Positions 41,762 through 49,507 of a stretch of DNA of 64,000 nucleotides are shown here, piece after piece. Under the pieces are notes generated by a model. That model ran no database searches. It was not told the origin of the DNA and saw nothing but the letters and a program-made list of their open reading frames with translations. The stretch's first letter is position 1. Every line of letters starts with the position of its first letter. The DNA comes from Pseudolactococcus sp041800635 (GTDB lineage: Bacteria; Bacillota; Bacilli; Lactobacillales; Streptococcaceae), in assembly GCA_047833645.1 (NCBI GenBank), contig CP181259.1, positions 1,054,001 to 1,118,000 on the forward strand. Direction: 5' to 3'. The position numbers and the translations under genes are program-made.

Positions 41762-43831
41762 TTATTTTGGTCTATACTCTAGAAAATCATAGAGCAAGTT
41801 AGAATGATTGTCAGTCATGGAATAATTTTCCAGGGCATTGACATTCTTTCGCATGACTTGAGCTTCACGCGCTGTGAGCAGTCCTTGGCCTTCATACTCG
41901 AAGATGAATTTACGTTCTAAATAATAGCCACGCATCATTTCATCCAAATTATTGGGTCGCGTCTTGGTGATGATTCGGGTGATGAAGCCTCCCGTTGCCA
42001 CTTGCTCTGAAGCGCGCAAGCGTTCGGATTGCAGGTAATTGATCAAGTCGGCATTGTAGACGCCTTCCAAACTTTCTAGGGCATCCAAAATGAGACTTGT
42101 ATTATTGAAGTAGAGGTCACGAATTTCTGTTTTAGAGTCGCCCACCAATTTTTGAATTTTCCGATTTCGATTAAAATGACTATTGGTATGTAAAACATTA
42201 CTCAAAACCAAGCGAATCGCCCGTAAAAAAATGGCGATGGCAAAGGCTAAACTGGACACAAATCTATGAACAATCGAGCGTTCTAGCTCTTTCAGATACC
42301 GTTGGTAAATTCGATAGGTTTTAATCGTGATCTCATTATTTCGAAAGGCATTTTCCAAACCTTCATTTTCAAGTCGCAGAATCAAGAGCTGCAGATCATT
42401 AAATTCAGCCGTCATTGTCGCGGATTCTTGATTAATAATCAGCTTGCGAATTCTTGCCTGATAATTATCAATCGTTGCGATATAGCCCAGCTTATTACGG
42501 CCTTTTTCTGATTCTTGTTCCAGCTTTGCAACGACACTGGTCAAAATGGCAATCTTCGCGACATTGTCCACTTTTTCTTCTTTTTTAGGCGCAATGATCG
42601 GCAGGACCAAAATCCCCGTTAAGAAACTGGTCACGGTTACCGATGCCGCCAGAAAGATCAGCAGAGAGTACTTCTGCGCAACGGCTTCTGGCAAGAGTAA
42701 AATCGTCGCAACAGACACGGTGCCTTTGACTCCTGAAAAGGTCAGGAGCAAAATATCATCGACATACCGCGCAAATTTCTGATGCCGTTTTTTAGCGATG
42801 ACCGCATAATAGATACTCAAAATGACATAGCGCAAGATAAAGAGGGTTGCCGTTAAAACTAAAACCGTGAACAGTAAACGGAAATTATCATAGTAAGCAT
42901 TGCTGATGATCGGTGTCACGATTTGCTGTAATTCAATGCCTAAAAATAAGAAGACAATGGAATTCAAAATAAAGGTCACGGCATCCCAAACGGTTTTCGA
43001 GACACTTTCAACCTGCGCATCAAACAGGGTAATTTTTTTAAAACCGCTTGCCTGCATGACCCCTGCGACAACGACCGCAATGATCCCTGAGACGTGAAAT
43101 TCTTCTGCTAGGAAAAAGGCCAGTAGGGGCAACATGATCTCTAACATCAGATAACCTGTGACATCCTGCGCCGCGACATCTTCCATCAGGGTCAGAACAG
43201 TCTGGTTCAACCAAGCCACGAGGAAACCAACTAGAGCGCCCCCAATGGCTGACAGAGCTAAGCTGCCAACGGCTTTCCCAAGAGAAAACTGGCCCGTCGT
43301 TAACGCTAATATGGCAAATTGAAAAGCGATGATGCCTGAAGCATCGTTAAATAGGCCTTCGCCTTTTAAGACGGCGATGATCCGTTTGGGGAAATCGAAC
43401 CGCTCAGAGAGTGAGCTCACGGCGACGGCATCCGTTGGGCCTAGACTGGCACCGAGGGCTAAGCAGGCTGCTAGAGGAATCGCCGTATAAAAATTATGGC
43501 TGATCATCCCGATAATAAAGGTCGTCAGGAAGACAACTGGAAAGACAAGCAACGTCACCGTGCGACCGTGCTTGATAATGCCTTTGACGTCAGCTTCTTC
43601 CCCTTCTCGAAATAAAAGGGGGCCAATGATAAAGGCTAGAAAAAGCTCCGAATTAAGCCGTAGGACACCGCCCGCCCCAAAAACGCCCAGAATCAGGCCA
43701 AAAACGACTTGAATCAAGGGGAGGGGGGGTTTAGGGAAGACCTTATTAATGACATTGGAAACAATTAACGCGACAAAAAATATGATCACATAAAATACCG
43801 TATGAATCACCCGTGTTTGTTCTCCTTTCAT
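41762..43831 (-). CDS. CPA1-family Na+/H+ antiporter
   Basis: A 689-aa protein. The first 410 residues carry about 12 membrane helices with LALGASLGPTDAVAVSSL and LFNDASGIIAFQFAIL, the conserved ion-binding NDA/GPTD segments of NhaP/YjcE antiporters, and LTFSGVKGTVSVATILLLP. The last 270 residues form a charged cytoplasmic tail, probably regulatory. The ATG at 43831 has little upstream signal; a GTG at 43810 lies 11 bases behind AAAGGAG and starts directly at the first helix, so the true start may be there. It would exchange Na+ or K+ for H+. Confidence 0.88.
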   Translation of the reverse strand: MKGEQTRVIHTVFYVIIFFVALIVSNVINKVFPKPPLPLIQVVFGLILGVFGAGGVLRLNSELFLAFIIGPLLFREGEEADVKGIIKHGRTVTLLVFPVVFLTTFIIGMISHNFYTAIPLAACLALGASLGPTDAVAVSSLSERFDFPKRIIAVLKGEGLFNDASGIIAFQFAILALTTGQFSLGKAVGSLALSAIGGALVGFLVAWLNQTVLTLMEDVAAQDVTGYLMLEIMLPLLAFFLAEEFHVSGIIAVVVAGVMQASGFKKITLFDAQVESVSKTVWDAVTFILNSIVFLFLGIELQQIVTPIISNAYYDNFRLLFTVLVLTATLFILRYVILSIYYAVIAKKRHQKFARYVDDILLLTFSGVKGTVSVATILLLPEAVAQKYSLLIFLAASVTVTSFLTGILVLPIIAPKKEEKVDNVAKIAILTSVVAKLEQESEKGRNKLGYIATIDNYQARIRKLIINQESATMTAEFNDLQLLILRLENEGLENAFRNNEITIKTYRIYQRYLKELERSIVHRFVSSLAFAIAIFLRAIRLVLSNVLHTNSHFNRNRKIQKLVGDSKTEIRDLYFNNTSLILDALESLEGVYNADLINYLQSERLRASEQVATGGFITRIITKTRPNNLDEMMRGYYLERKFIFEYEGQGLLTAREAQVMRKNVNALENYSMTDNHSNLLYDFLEYRPK

Positions 43832-43907
43832 TCTCTAACTTGGCATGAGCGTTCCGGCTCACTTGCACTTGACTTCAGTCAGCACCTTCTCTTCAGTTAT
43901 CAGGCTT

Positions 43908-43942
43908 GCCACTCATCCGCAGCATCGCATCGGATGAGTGGC
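43908..43942. other. Strong hairpin of unknown role
   Basis: A perfect 12-bp stem GCCACTCATCCG/CGGATGAGTGGC with an 11-base loop in the gap between a small gene (44028-44324) and the antiporter gene. There is no T run on either side, so it is not an ordinary terminator; it may be an mRNA-processing or stability hairpin or part of a repeat. Confidence 0.5.
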
Positions 43943-44027
43943 ACCAAATGAGGGGCGCCCGCCCTTGCTTTAGCAGCACTTAAAAACGTCCCTCAGTCTT
44001 AGACCTAGTCTTAAACCAGACCTAGAC

Positions 44028-44324
44028 TTAGTCCTCATGTCTCTCGTCCAACAACTTTTTGAACAAGGCTTTTTTCATGGCTAATTTTTGGTCAAATTTT
44101 TGAGCTGATCGCTTATCCAAAGTCGCCCGACAGCGTTTAATTTCTAATTCTGATAATTGTCGCCGCAAGCGTGCTTTTTGATTATCCCGACTGCGAAAGC
44201 GATCTAAAAATGATAATTTGGCCGCCATCGCTGGCTTCAAGTCACTTTTATCATGATTTTCTAGATAAAGCTCGCGCATGTGTTGAATTCTTTGTTCGAA
44301 TTCATCATCAGACAACTTTTTCAT
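44028..44324 (-). CDS. Conserved-looking small basic protein, function unknown
   Basis: A 98-aa highly charged, helical protein: MKKLSDDEFEQRIQHMRELYLENHDKSD (split as MKKLSDDEFEQRIQ and HMRELYLENHDKSD) and a Lys/Arg-rich second half ending FKKLLDERHED. No signal or membrane helix. A good ribosome binding site (GGAGAG, 6 bases) supports translation. I do not recognise a family; coiled-coil or nucleic-acid binding are guesses only. Confidence 0.65.
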   Translation of the reverse strand: MKKLSDDEFEQRIQHMRELYLENHDKSDLKPAMAAKLSFLDRFRSRDNQKARLRRQLSELEIKRCRATLDKRSAQKFDQKLAMKKALFKKLLDERHED

Positions 44325-44431
44325 TTCTTCTCTCCATAATGATTATTAATAAGGCTAATTATAGCACAAAAGGCGCGTTGGCGCCAACGACAGGACACCC
44401 AAGCTTTTCAAATTCCCCGACAAGTTATTCT

Positions 44432-44573
44432 TTTACTTTTCTATCAAATGAGCATATAATAAAAGTAGAGGGTATGAGTGGTTTCTACCCCATAAACAAT
44501 CTGAAGGACCAGTTCGAACACGCACTTACTGCTGTTCACACGCCTCAGAGCAGAAAAAGTGGAGGAAAAGGGT
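44432..44573 (+). promoter_or_regulatory. Promoter and long leader of usp
   Basis: TTTACT (44432-44437) and TATAAT (44455-44460) with a 17-base spacer start a leader of about 107 bases. The leader can form GGGTA/TACCC (about 44471-44492) and CTGCT/AGCAG (about 44530-44554) hairpins. A structured RNA (Lacto-usp) is known in front of usp genes of Lactobacillales; whether this is a member I cannot verify. Confidence 0.5.
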
Positions 44574-45008
44574 ATGCTACAAGAATATACGAAAATTATG
44601 GTGGGGATCGACGGATCCGTTGAATCTACAAACGCTTTTGACCGCGCAGTAGCCGTCGCACGACGAAATGACGCGGAACTTCTCCTCGTCAACATCATCG
44701 ACCTGCGCGCCTTCCAAAGCATCTCGACCTACGATACCATGGTTGCCGAAGACACCAAAAAAGGGGCGGAACAGCTCATCGCCGACTTCGCTGAAGAAGC
44801 CAAAAAAGCCGGCATCGCTAAAGTTCAAACACGGGTTGAGTTCGGCTCTCCTAAAGTTATGATGGCAACAACCGTTCCCAAAGAAGAAAATGTCGACTTG
44901 ATCATGATCGGCGCGACAGGCCTAAGCTACATCGAACGCCTCTTCATCGGCTCAGTCGCCCAATACATCGTGACCCATGCCAAATGCGACATCCTCGTCG
45001 TCCGTTAA
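44574..45008 (+). CDS. Universal stress protein UspA family
   Basis: A 144-aa ATP-binding Usp domain. MLQEYTKIMVGIDGSVES supplies the first beta strand and the Asp of the ATP pocket; the C-terminal ATP motif GATGLSYIERLFIGSVAQYI (GxxG-9x-GS) is complete, so it is of the ATP-binding type. I chose the ATG at 44574, behind GGAGG. Single-gene unit with a promoter, a long leader and its own terminator. Confidence 0.93.
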   Translation: MLQEYTKIMVGIDGSVESTNAFDRAVAVARRNDAELLLVNIIDLRAFQSISTYDTMVAEDTKKGAEQLIADFAEEAKKAGIAKVQTRVEFGSPKVMMATTVPKEENVDLIMIGATGLSYIERLFIGSVAQYIVTHAKCDILVVR

Positions 45009-45013
45009 AAATG

Positions 45014-45046
45014 AAATCAGAACTCGATCAAGAGTTCTGATTTTTT
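45014..45046 (+). terminator. Terminator of usp
   Basis: Perfect 12-bp stem AAATCAGAACTC/GAGTTCTGATTT with a 6-base loop and T6. It may also serve the convergent pepT. Confidence 0.92.
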
Positions 45047-45072
45047 GATAGATAGAAGACACAAGCTCAGAC

Positions 45073-46305
45073 TTAAGCCTGTGTGCTGTTTAATTTCGCA
45101 ATCTCAATAATAGTCTCAACAGCAGCTGCCATCGTCTGCACGCTCACAAACTCAAAACGACCGTGCATATTTTCACCACCCGCAAAAATATTTGGCGTTG
45201 GAATCCCCATAAATGAAATTTTAGAGCCATCTGTTCCACCACGGACAGGTTCAATTTTCGGTGTGATCCCCAAGTTTGTCATCGCAGTTTCAGCTAGTGT
45301 GACAATCGACATATCTTTCTCAATCACTTCAGCCATATTGTAATATTGATCTTTCAAGACCACCTTGACACGGTCTGCATCATAAGTCGCGTTCATTTTT
45401 TCAGCAATCGTCAGAAGGTCTGATTTCATTTGCTCAAAAATCGTCCGATTATGGTCGCGAATGATATAAGTCATCGTCGCTGCTTCTGGCGAACCTGTCA
45501 AACTTGCCAAATGATAGAAACCTTGACGGCCGTCAGTCAACTCAGGACGTGCTGTTTCCGGCAATTGATTGTGGTAATCATTGGCCAGTTGAAGGGCGTT
45601 AATCATTTGATTTTTCGCTGTGCCTGGGTGAACATTACGACCAGCAATGGTAATCACAGCTGATGCAGCATTGAAGGTTTCGTATTCCAACTCACCTAGT
45701 GGACCACCATCGATTGTATAGGCAAAGTCAACATCGAAATCAGCGACATCAAATAAATCAGCTCCTGTCCCGATTTCTTCATCTGGTCCAAAGCCGACTC
45801 TGATTTCACCATGTTCAATCTCAGGATGTTGGATTAAGAAATCAGCTGCTGTCATGATTTCAGCAATCCCTGCCTTATCATCAGCGCCAAGCAAGGTTGT
45901 CCCATCTGTTGTAATCAAAGTTTGGCCTTTGTAGTTGGCTAGATTAGGGAAATCTTTGGCATCCAATGCATAACCGCTTGTCCCAAGTTGGATAGGATTG
46001 CCATCATAATTTTCGATAATTTGTGGCTTGATGCCATCCGCATTAAAATCAGCTGTATCCACATGCGCAATCAAGCCCATTTTACGGACTGGTTTAGCCG
46101 TCGTCGCTGGAATTGTCCCAATGACATAGCCATTGCTTTCTAAATAATGGACATTCTCTAAGCCGATTTCACGCATTTCATCCGCCAACATGGCTGTAAA
46201 CGCAACTTGTGATTGTGTCGTTGGAACTGTTGTACTTGTTTCATCAGAGCGCGTATTAATTTTGACGTAACGTAAAAAACGTGCTAACATCTTATTTTCT
46301 GTCAT
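45073..46305 (-). CDS. pepT: Peptidase T (tripeptidase)
   Basis: A 410-aa M20 zinc aminotripeptidase. LARFLRYVKINTRSDE, GLIAHVDTADFNADG (first zinc His and catalytic Asp), TLLGADDKAGIAEIM (bridging Asp), VGFGPDEEIGTGADLFD (catalytic Glu-Glu) and PVRGGTDGSKISFMGIPTPN; it ends near MHGRFEFVSVQTM with the last ligand His. It trims N-terminal residues from tripeptides in the cytoplasm. The ATG at 46305 sits 5 bases after AGGA; another ATG directly precedes it. Confidence 0.96.
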   Translation of the reverse strand: MTENKMLARFLRYVKINTRSDETSTTVPTTQSQVAFTAMLADEMREIGLENVHYLESNGYVIGTIPATTAKPVRKMGLIAHVDTADFNADGIKPQIIENYDGNPIQLGTSGYALDAKDFPNLANYKGQTLITTDGTTLLGADDKAGIAEIMTAADFLIQHPEIEHGEIRVGFGPDEEIGTGADLFDVADFDVDFAYTIDGGPLGELEYETFNAASAVITIAGRNVHPGTAKNQMINALQLANDYHNQLPETARPELTDGRQGFYHLASLTGSPEAATMTYIIRDHNRTIFEQMKSDLLTIAEKMNATYDADRVKVVLKDQYYNMAEVIEKDMSIVTLAETAMTNLGITPKIEPVRGGTDGSKISFMGIPTPNIFAGGENMHGRFEFVSVQTMAAAVETIIEIAKLNSTQA

Positions 46306-46346
46306 CATATTCCTCATTTCTTAGGCATTCACACCCTAGTCGCATG

Positions 46347-46378
46347 AAAAAACTTTCAACCCTAAAGTCGAAAGTTTT
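46347..46378 (-). terminator. Terminator of the rplU-prp-rpmA operon
   Basis: Minus strand AAAACTTTC/GAAAGTTTT stem (9 bp) with a 12-base loop, followed by T. Confidence 0.8.
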
Positions 46379-46393
46379 CATTTTTAAGCTAGA

Positions 46394-46684
46394 TTAAGCT
46401 TTTTTAGCAACTGGGTAAACAGATACTTTTTTCTTGTCGCGACCAAAACGTTCGAATTTTACAACGCCTTCGATTTTAGCGAAAAGTGTATCGTCACCAC
46501 CACGGCCAACGTTTTCACCTGGATGGATTTTAGTACCGCGTTGACGGTAAAGGATTGATCCGCCAGTCACAGTTTGTCCGTCAGCAGCTTTAGAGCCAAG
46601 ACGTTTAGATTGTGAATCACGACCATTGGAAGTTGAACCACCACCTTTTTTGTGGGCGAACAACGATAGATTCATTTTCAACAT
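46394..46684 (-). CDS. rpmA: Ribosomal protein L27 with cleavable N-terminal extension
   Basis: A 96-aa L27. The core AHKKGGGSTSNGRDSQSKRLG and RQRGTKIHPGENVGRGGDDTLFA are typical. The first residues MLKMNLSLF are the Firmicutes extension with the motif cut after LSLF by the Prp protease, which exposes Ala-His at the N-terminus for contact with the peptidyl-transferase centre. The Prp gene is directly upstream. AAGGAGG precedes the ATG by 9 bases. Confidence 0.97.
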   Translation of the reverse strand: MLKMNLSLFAHKKGGGSTSNGRDSQSKRLGSKAADGQTVTGGSILYRQRGTKIHPGENVGRGGDDTLFAKIEGVVKFERFGRDKKKVSVYPVAKKA

Positions 46685-46716
46685 AGGGTTTTTCCTCCTT
46701 GATTTAATAGATACCC

Positions 46717-47049
46717 TTAGGTAACTTTGATGAAACTGCTATATTCTGCTTCTTGGGCAATGGCGCTAACACCATTTTCAAAGTTGCGTAATAATATTTG
46801 AGCAATTTCAGCTTGTTTATCGGATAAATCTGACAAGATTTCACAATCGAGAAAGCCTCCTTCGACTTCGTCCACTTCAACCAAAGGTTGAAAATGCGCG
46901 ATTGTCTCCAGGGAATTCACCGTTGTAATCGCAAGACTTGAAACGCCAGCACAAACAATGTCGTGCGCCATTTTGCCATTAAAGGCATGTCCTGTAATCA
47001 CAAAGCGTGTAATCTGGTCATCTTTTCGACTAAACTTGATGTTAATCAT
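46717..47049 (-). CDS. prp: Ribosomal-processing cysteine protease Prp
   Basis: A 110-aa protein. The catalytic His lies in TGHAFNGK (about residue 21) and the Cys in DIVCAGVSSLAITTVNSLE (about residue 33). Prp cuts the N-terminal extension of L27, an essential step in Firmicutes. The order rplU-prp-rpmA is the universal one, and the extension it should cut is present in the neighbouring L27. Confidence 0.95.
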   Translation of the reverse strand: MINIKFSRKDDQITRFVITGHAFNGKMAHDIVCAGVSSLAITTVNSLETIAHFQPLVEVDEVEGGFLDCEILSDLSDKQAEIAQILLRNFENGVSAIAQEAEYSSFIKVT

Positions 47050-47066
47050 CTGATCACATACCGCGA

Positions 47067-47378
47067 TTAAGCGTTGATTTCTTTGATGATAACTTTTGTA
47101 TACGGTTGACGGTGACCTTGTTTACGGTGTGAGTGTTTTTTAGGTTTGTATTTGAAAGTCACAACTTTCTTTTGTTTACCTTGTTTCTCAACTTCTGCGA
47201 CAACAGTTGCACCAGATACGAATGGTGCCCCAATCACAGTTTTTTCACCGCCAACAAGTACAACTTCGTCAAAAGTGACAGTAGCGCCAGCTTCAACGTC
47301 CAATTTCTCAACGTAGATTGCTTGTCCTACTTCAACTTTGACTTGTTTCCCGCCAGTTTTTACGATTGCATAAGTCAT
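47067..47378 (-). CDS. rplU: Ribosomal protein L21
   Basis: A 103-aa L21: MTYAIVKTGGKQVKVEVGQ at the N-terminus and FKYKPKKHSHRKQGHRQPYTKVII at the C-terminus (split into FKYKPKKHSHRK and QGHRQPYTKVII), the KKKxxxRKxGHRQxxT signature. First gene of the operon with prp and rpmA. AAGGAGG precedes the ATG. A leader of about 117 bases lies upstream. Confidence 0.97.
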   Translation of the reverse strand: MTYAIVKTGGKQVKVEVGQAIYVEKLDVEAGATVTFDEVVLVGGEKTVIGAPFVSGATVVAEVEKQGKQKKVVTFKYKPKKHSHRKQGHRQPYTKVIIKEINA

Positions 47379-47495
47379 TTGCGTGTTTCCTCCTTATATA
47401 ATATGTTAGACTCGCCTTGGTAGGTGGAATGACTTCACTTAAACCTAACTTCGTGCGGTTGTACTCTTGAAAGCTATGAAACTCACAAAGACAAC
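47379..47495 (-). promoter_or_regulatory. Leader of rplU (possible L21 leader)
   Basis: Untranslated stretch between the extended -10 (47502-47510, TGGTATAAT) and rplU. L21 genes of Firmicutes often carry an autoregulatory leader RNA. I see no long helix by eye, so the assignment is by position only. Confidence 0.4.
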
Positions 47496-47501
47496 ATTAT
47501 T

Positions 47502-47510
47502 ATTATACCA
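47502..47510 (-). promoter_or_regulatory. Promoter of the rplU-prp-rpmA operon
   Basis: Minus strand TGGTATAAT (TATAAT at 47502-47507), extended -10. Confidence 0.65.
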
Positions 47511-47545
47511 AAAACAAATGACCTTGGCAAGTATTTTAATAAAAA

Positions 47546-47574
47546 AACAAACAAGGCGAATCCCTCGTTTGTTT
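47546..47574 (-). terminator. Terminator of the flotillin gene
   Basis: Minus strand AAACAAAC and GTTTGTTT arms with an inner GG/CC helix, followed by T7. Confidence 0.75.
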
Positions 47575-47618
47575 GAACTGCCTTGATAAAGCAATTCGAC
47601 TTGCTAAAATGCCGATAG

Positions 47619-49088
47619 TCACACTGACAAATCGTCTGTTGGCTCATCAGAAACGATATTAACTTGTTCTGCGACTTTAGCTAGTTTACCAGTTTCTTGC
47701 ACTGTCAATGTCCCTGCAGCACGCTGTTCCATCATGTTAGCCAAATCCATACCTGTTGATGATTTGATGAAGTCAAACAAGCCTGGCAATTGGCTAGCCG
47801 AAGCGCCTGAAATGCTTTCGACACCATCGTAGACGGTCATATTCTGGATTTGTGACAAAGGTTCTGCAAGTTTCGCTGCAATATCTGGCAAGACTTTGAC
47901 AAGTTCTTGCATGATAATCATTTGACCATTAGACTCAAAAGCCTTAGCTAATTTTTCTTGGCTTTCTGCTTTTGCTAGACCAATTTGACGAATACTTTCA
48001 GCTTCGGCTTCACCGCTCTTACGAATGCGTTCAGCTTCCGCTTGTGCCTCAGCTGTCACAGCATAGGCTTTGGCATCAGCTTCTTTTTGTTCGGCAATCA
48101 GCTTCACTTGCGCAACTGTTTCAGCTTCCACTTTTTTCTGTGCTTGTTCGACCTTAGCGGTTTCAACATTACGCTCAGCGACTAGCTTATCCGCATCAGC
48201 TTTCGCCAATTCTTGTTGCCGTCTGGCTTCGATATTTTGAAGCTCTTGTTCGCGCTGTGCTTCGATGATTGCGATTTGTTTTTCACGATCATACTGGGCA
48301 GTTTTAATTTGCGTATCTTTCTCAACTTCCGCAATCTTCTGCTCAGATTCTTTCTCTGCCTTAATCGCGATTTGTTGAGACTCCGCTTCCTTACTCCGTG
48401 CGTTTTTATCAGCTTCTGCTTTTTGAATGCGTGAACGACTTTCATTGTTTTTAATTTCAATAATGGCCAAGTTATTGTAATAGCCCGAATCATCCGAAAC
48501 ACTCTCAACCGACAAAGTGATCAGTTCCAGACCGAACTCTGCGAGTAATGGTTCAACCAAATTTACAACGTTTTCTTGGAACTTAGTACGGTCAGTATTG
48601 GCTTCCTCAGGCGTTAATTGCCCGATGATTGAACGTACTTGGTTGCCCAGTACATCTGACAAGTCGATAACTAATGCATCCAAATCAGTGCCTAAAATAC
48701 GTTGTGCCGCAGTTCTACGCATGGCATCAGATTGACCGATGCGAATCGTTGCCAGTGTTTTAACATTAATTGGCACTTGATTGACTGTTGGCACCTTTGT
48801 AACAGTACTTGCCACTGTAAATGGTTTTTGAGAAATATAGGTGTACTCTTGCAGGACAGGAATGACGAAAGTCCCACCACCACTTACAATTTTTGTTTTT
48901 GAGCCGGTTACTGGGTCTGGCTGAATACCACCACCTGAGATAACCATGATTTCATTAGGCGCAACACGTTTGTATTGCGCTAAGAAAATAATCAGTATCA
49001 GTAAAACGACGGCTACGATTGCAATCGTAATAATCATCCCAGTTGTCAAGGTAAATCCTTCCGAAAGCAAAAATAAATGATTTTTCAT
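47619..49088 (-). CDS. floT: Flotillin (SPFH/Band 7 family)
   Basis: A 489-aa membrane-anchored scaffold. One N-terminal membrane helix (about residues 16-41), then the SPFH domain (RVAPNEIMVISGGG, TLATIRIGQSDAMRRTAAQRIL), then a long coiled coil rich in Glu/Ala/Gln repeats (about residues 215-370, AEADKNARSKEAESQQIA and similar EAEAERIRKSGEAEAE), and a short tail. Flotillins organise membrane microdomains. An NfeD-like small protein is encoded directly upstream, the usual partner. Confidence 0.94.
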   Translation of the reverse strand: MKNHLFLLSEGFTLTTGMIITIAIVAVVLLILIIFLAQYKRVAPNEIMVISGGGIQPDPVTGSKTKIVSGGGTFVIPVLQEYTYISQKPFTVASTVTKVPTVNQVPINVKTLATIRIGQSDAMRRTAAQRILGTDLDALVIDLSDVLGNQVRSIIGQLTPEEANTDRTKFQENVVNLVEPLLAEFGLELITLSVESVSDDSGYYNNLAIIEIKNNESRSRIQKAEADKNARSKEAESQQIAIKAEKESEQKIAEVEKDTQIKTAQYDREKQIAIIEAQREQELQNIEARRQQELAKADADKLVAERNVETAKVEQAQKKVEAETVAQVKLIAEQKEADAKAYAVTAEAQAEAERIRKSGEAEAESIRQIGLAKAESQEKLAKAFESNGQMIIMQELVKVLPDIAAKLAEPLSQIQNMTVYDGVESISGASASQLPGLFDFIKSSTGMDLANMMEQRAAGTLTVQETGKLAKVAEQVNIVSDEPTDDLSV

Positions 49089-49128
49089 AAAACTCCTCTG
49101 TCACAACGTTTCAGCGTTCAAGCGCTTG

Positions 49129-49332
49129 TTAAATTTTCTCAACAAAATAGGTGTTATTGGCGATTACTAAACCAACTTTGACAAAGTCACCAACATGTAA
49201 CACCCCATCGCGGCACTTGCCATTGATCGTGAAGATGCCTTCTAGGGTGCTAACTTGGACTTTGGCAGTTTGACCAAATACATCAATAACCCGACCTGTC
49301 TCATTTAACAATACAAAATCTTGAAGATCCAA
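49129..49332 (-). CDS. Small NfeD-like OB-fold protein
   Basis: A 67-aa protein, MDLQDFVLLNETGRVIDV ... KVQVSTLEGIFTINGKCRDG ... HVGDFVKVGLVIANNTYFVEKI, with the look of a single beta-barrel (NfeD C-terminal OB domain) and no membrane helix. It starts at TTG (49330-49332) 8 bases after GGAG; no in-frame ATG exists nearby. It is 40 bases upstream of the flotillin gene, matching the common NfeD-flotillin pairing. Shorter than most NfeD proteins, which have membrane helices. Confidence 0.7.
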   Translation of the reverse strand: MDLQDFVLLNETGRVIDVFGQTAKVQVSTLEGIFTINGKCRDGVLHVGDFVKVGLVIANNTYFVEKI

Positions 49333-49467
49333 AACATGATCTCCTTCTAATTATTTGACATGACTGCCATGCCTTATTTTATCACTTTTTCATAACATTC
49401 TCAATAATTCAAAGACAACATTTCAAAGGTTTGACCTCGTTTCACGCCTTATCTTTTCAGCCACAAA

Positions 49468-49493
49468 AAAAGAGGCTCACTGAGCACTCTTTT
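49468..49493 (-). terminator. Terminator of pepN
   Basis: Minus strand AAAAGAGTGCTC paired with GAGCCTCTTTT (one mismatch) around a 3-base loop, followed by T. Confidence 0.82.
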
Positions 49494-49507
49494 CAGGATC
49501 ATAAGGT

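Noticed and set aside
43985..44030. Repeated AGACCTAG-like words after 43985
   Set aside because: Short, imperfect and without a consistent period; low-complexity sequence rather than a repeat array.
44171..44623. 150-codon plus-strand frame across the usp promoter
   Set aside because: Runs antisense through the small gene at 44028-44324 and over the usp promoter and start; the protein looks random.
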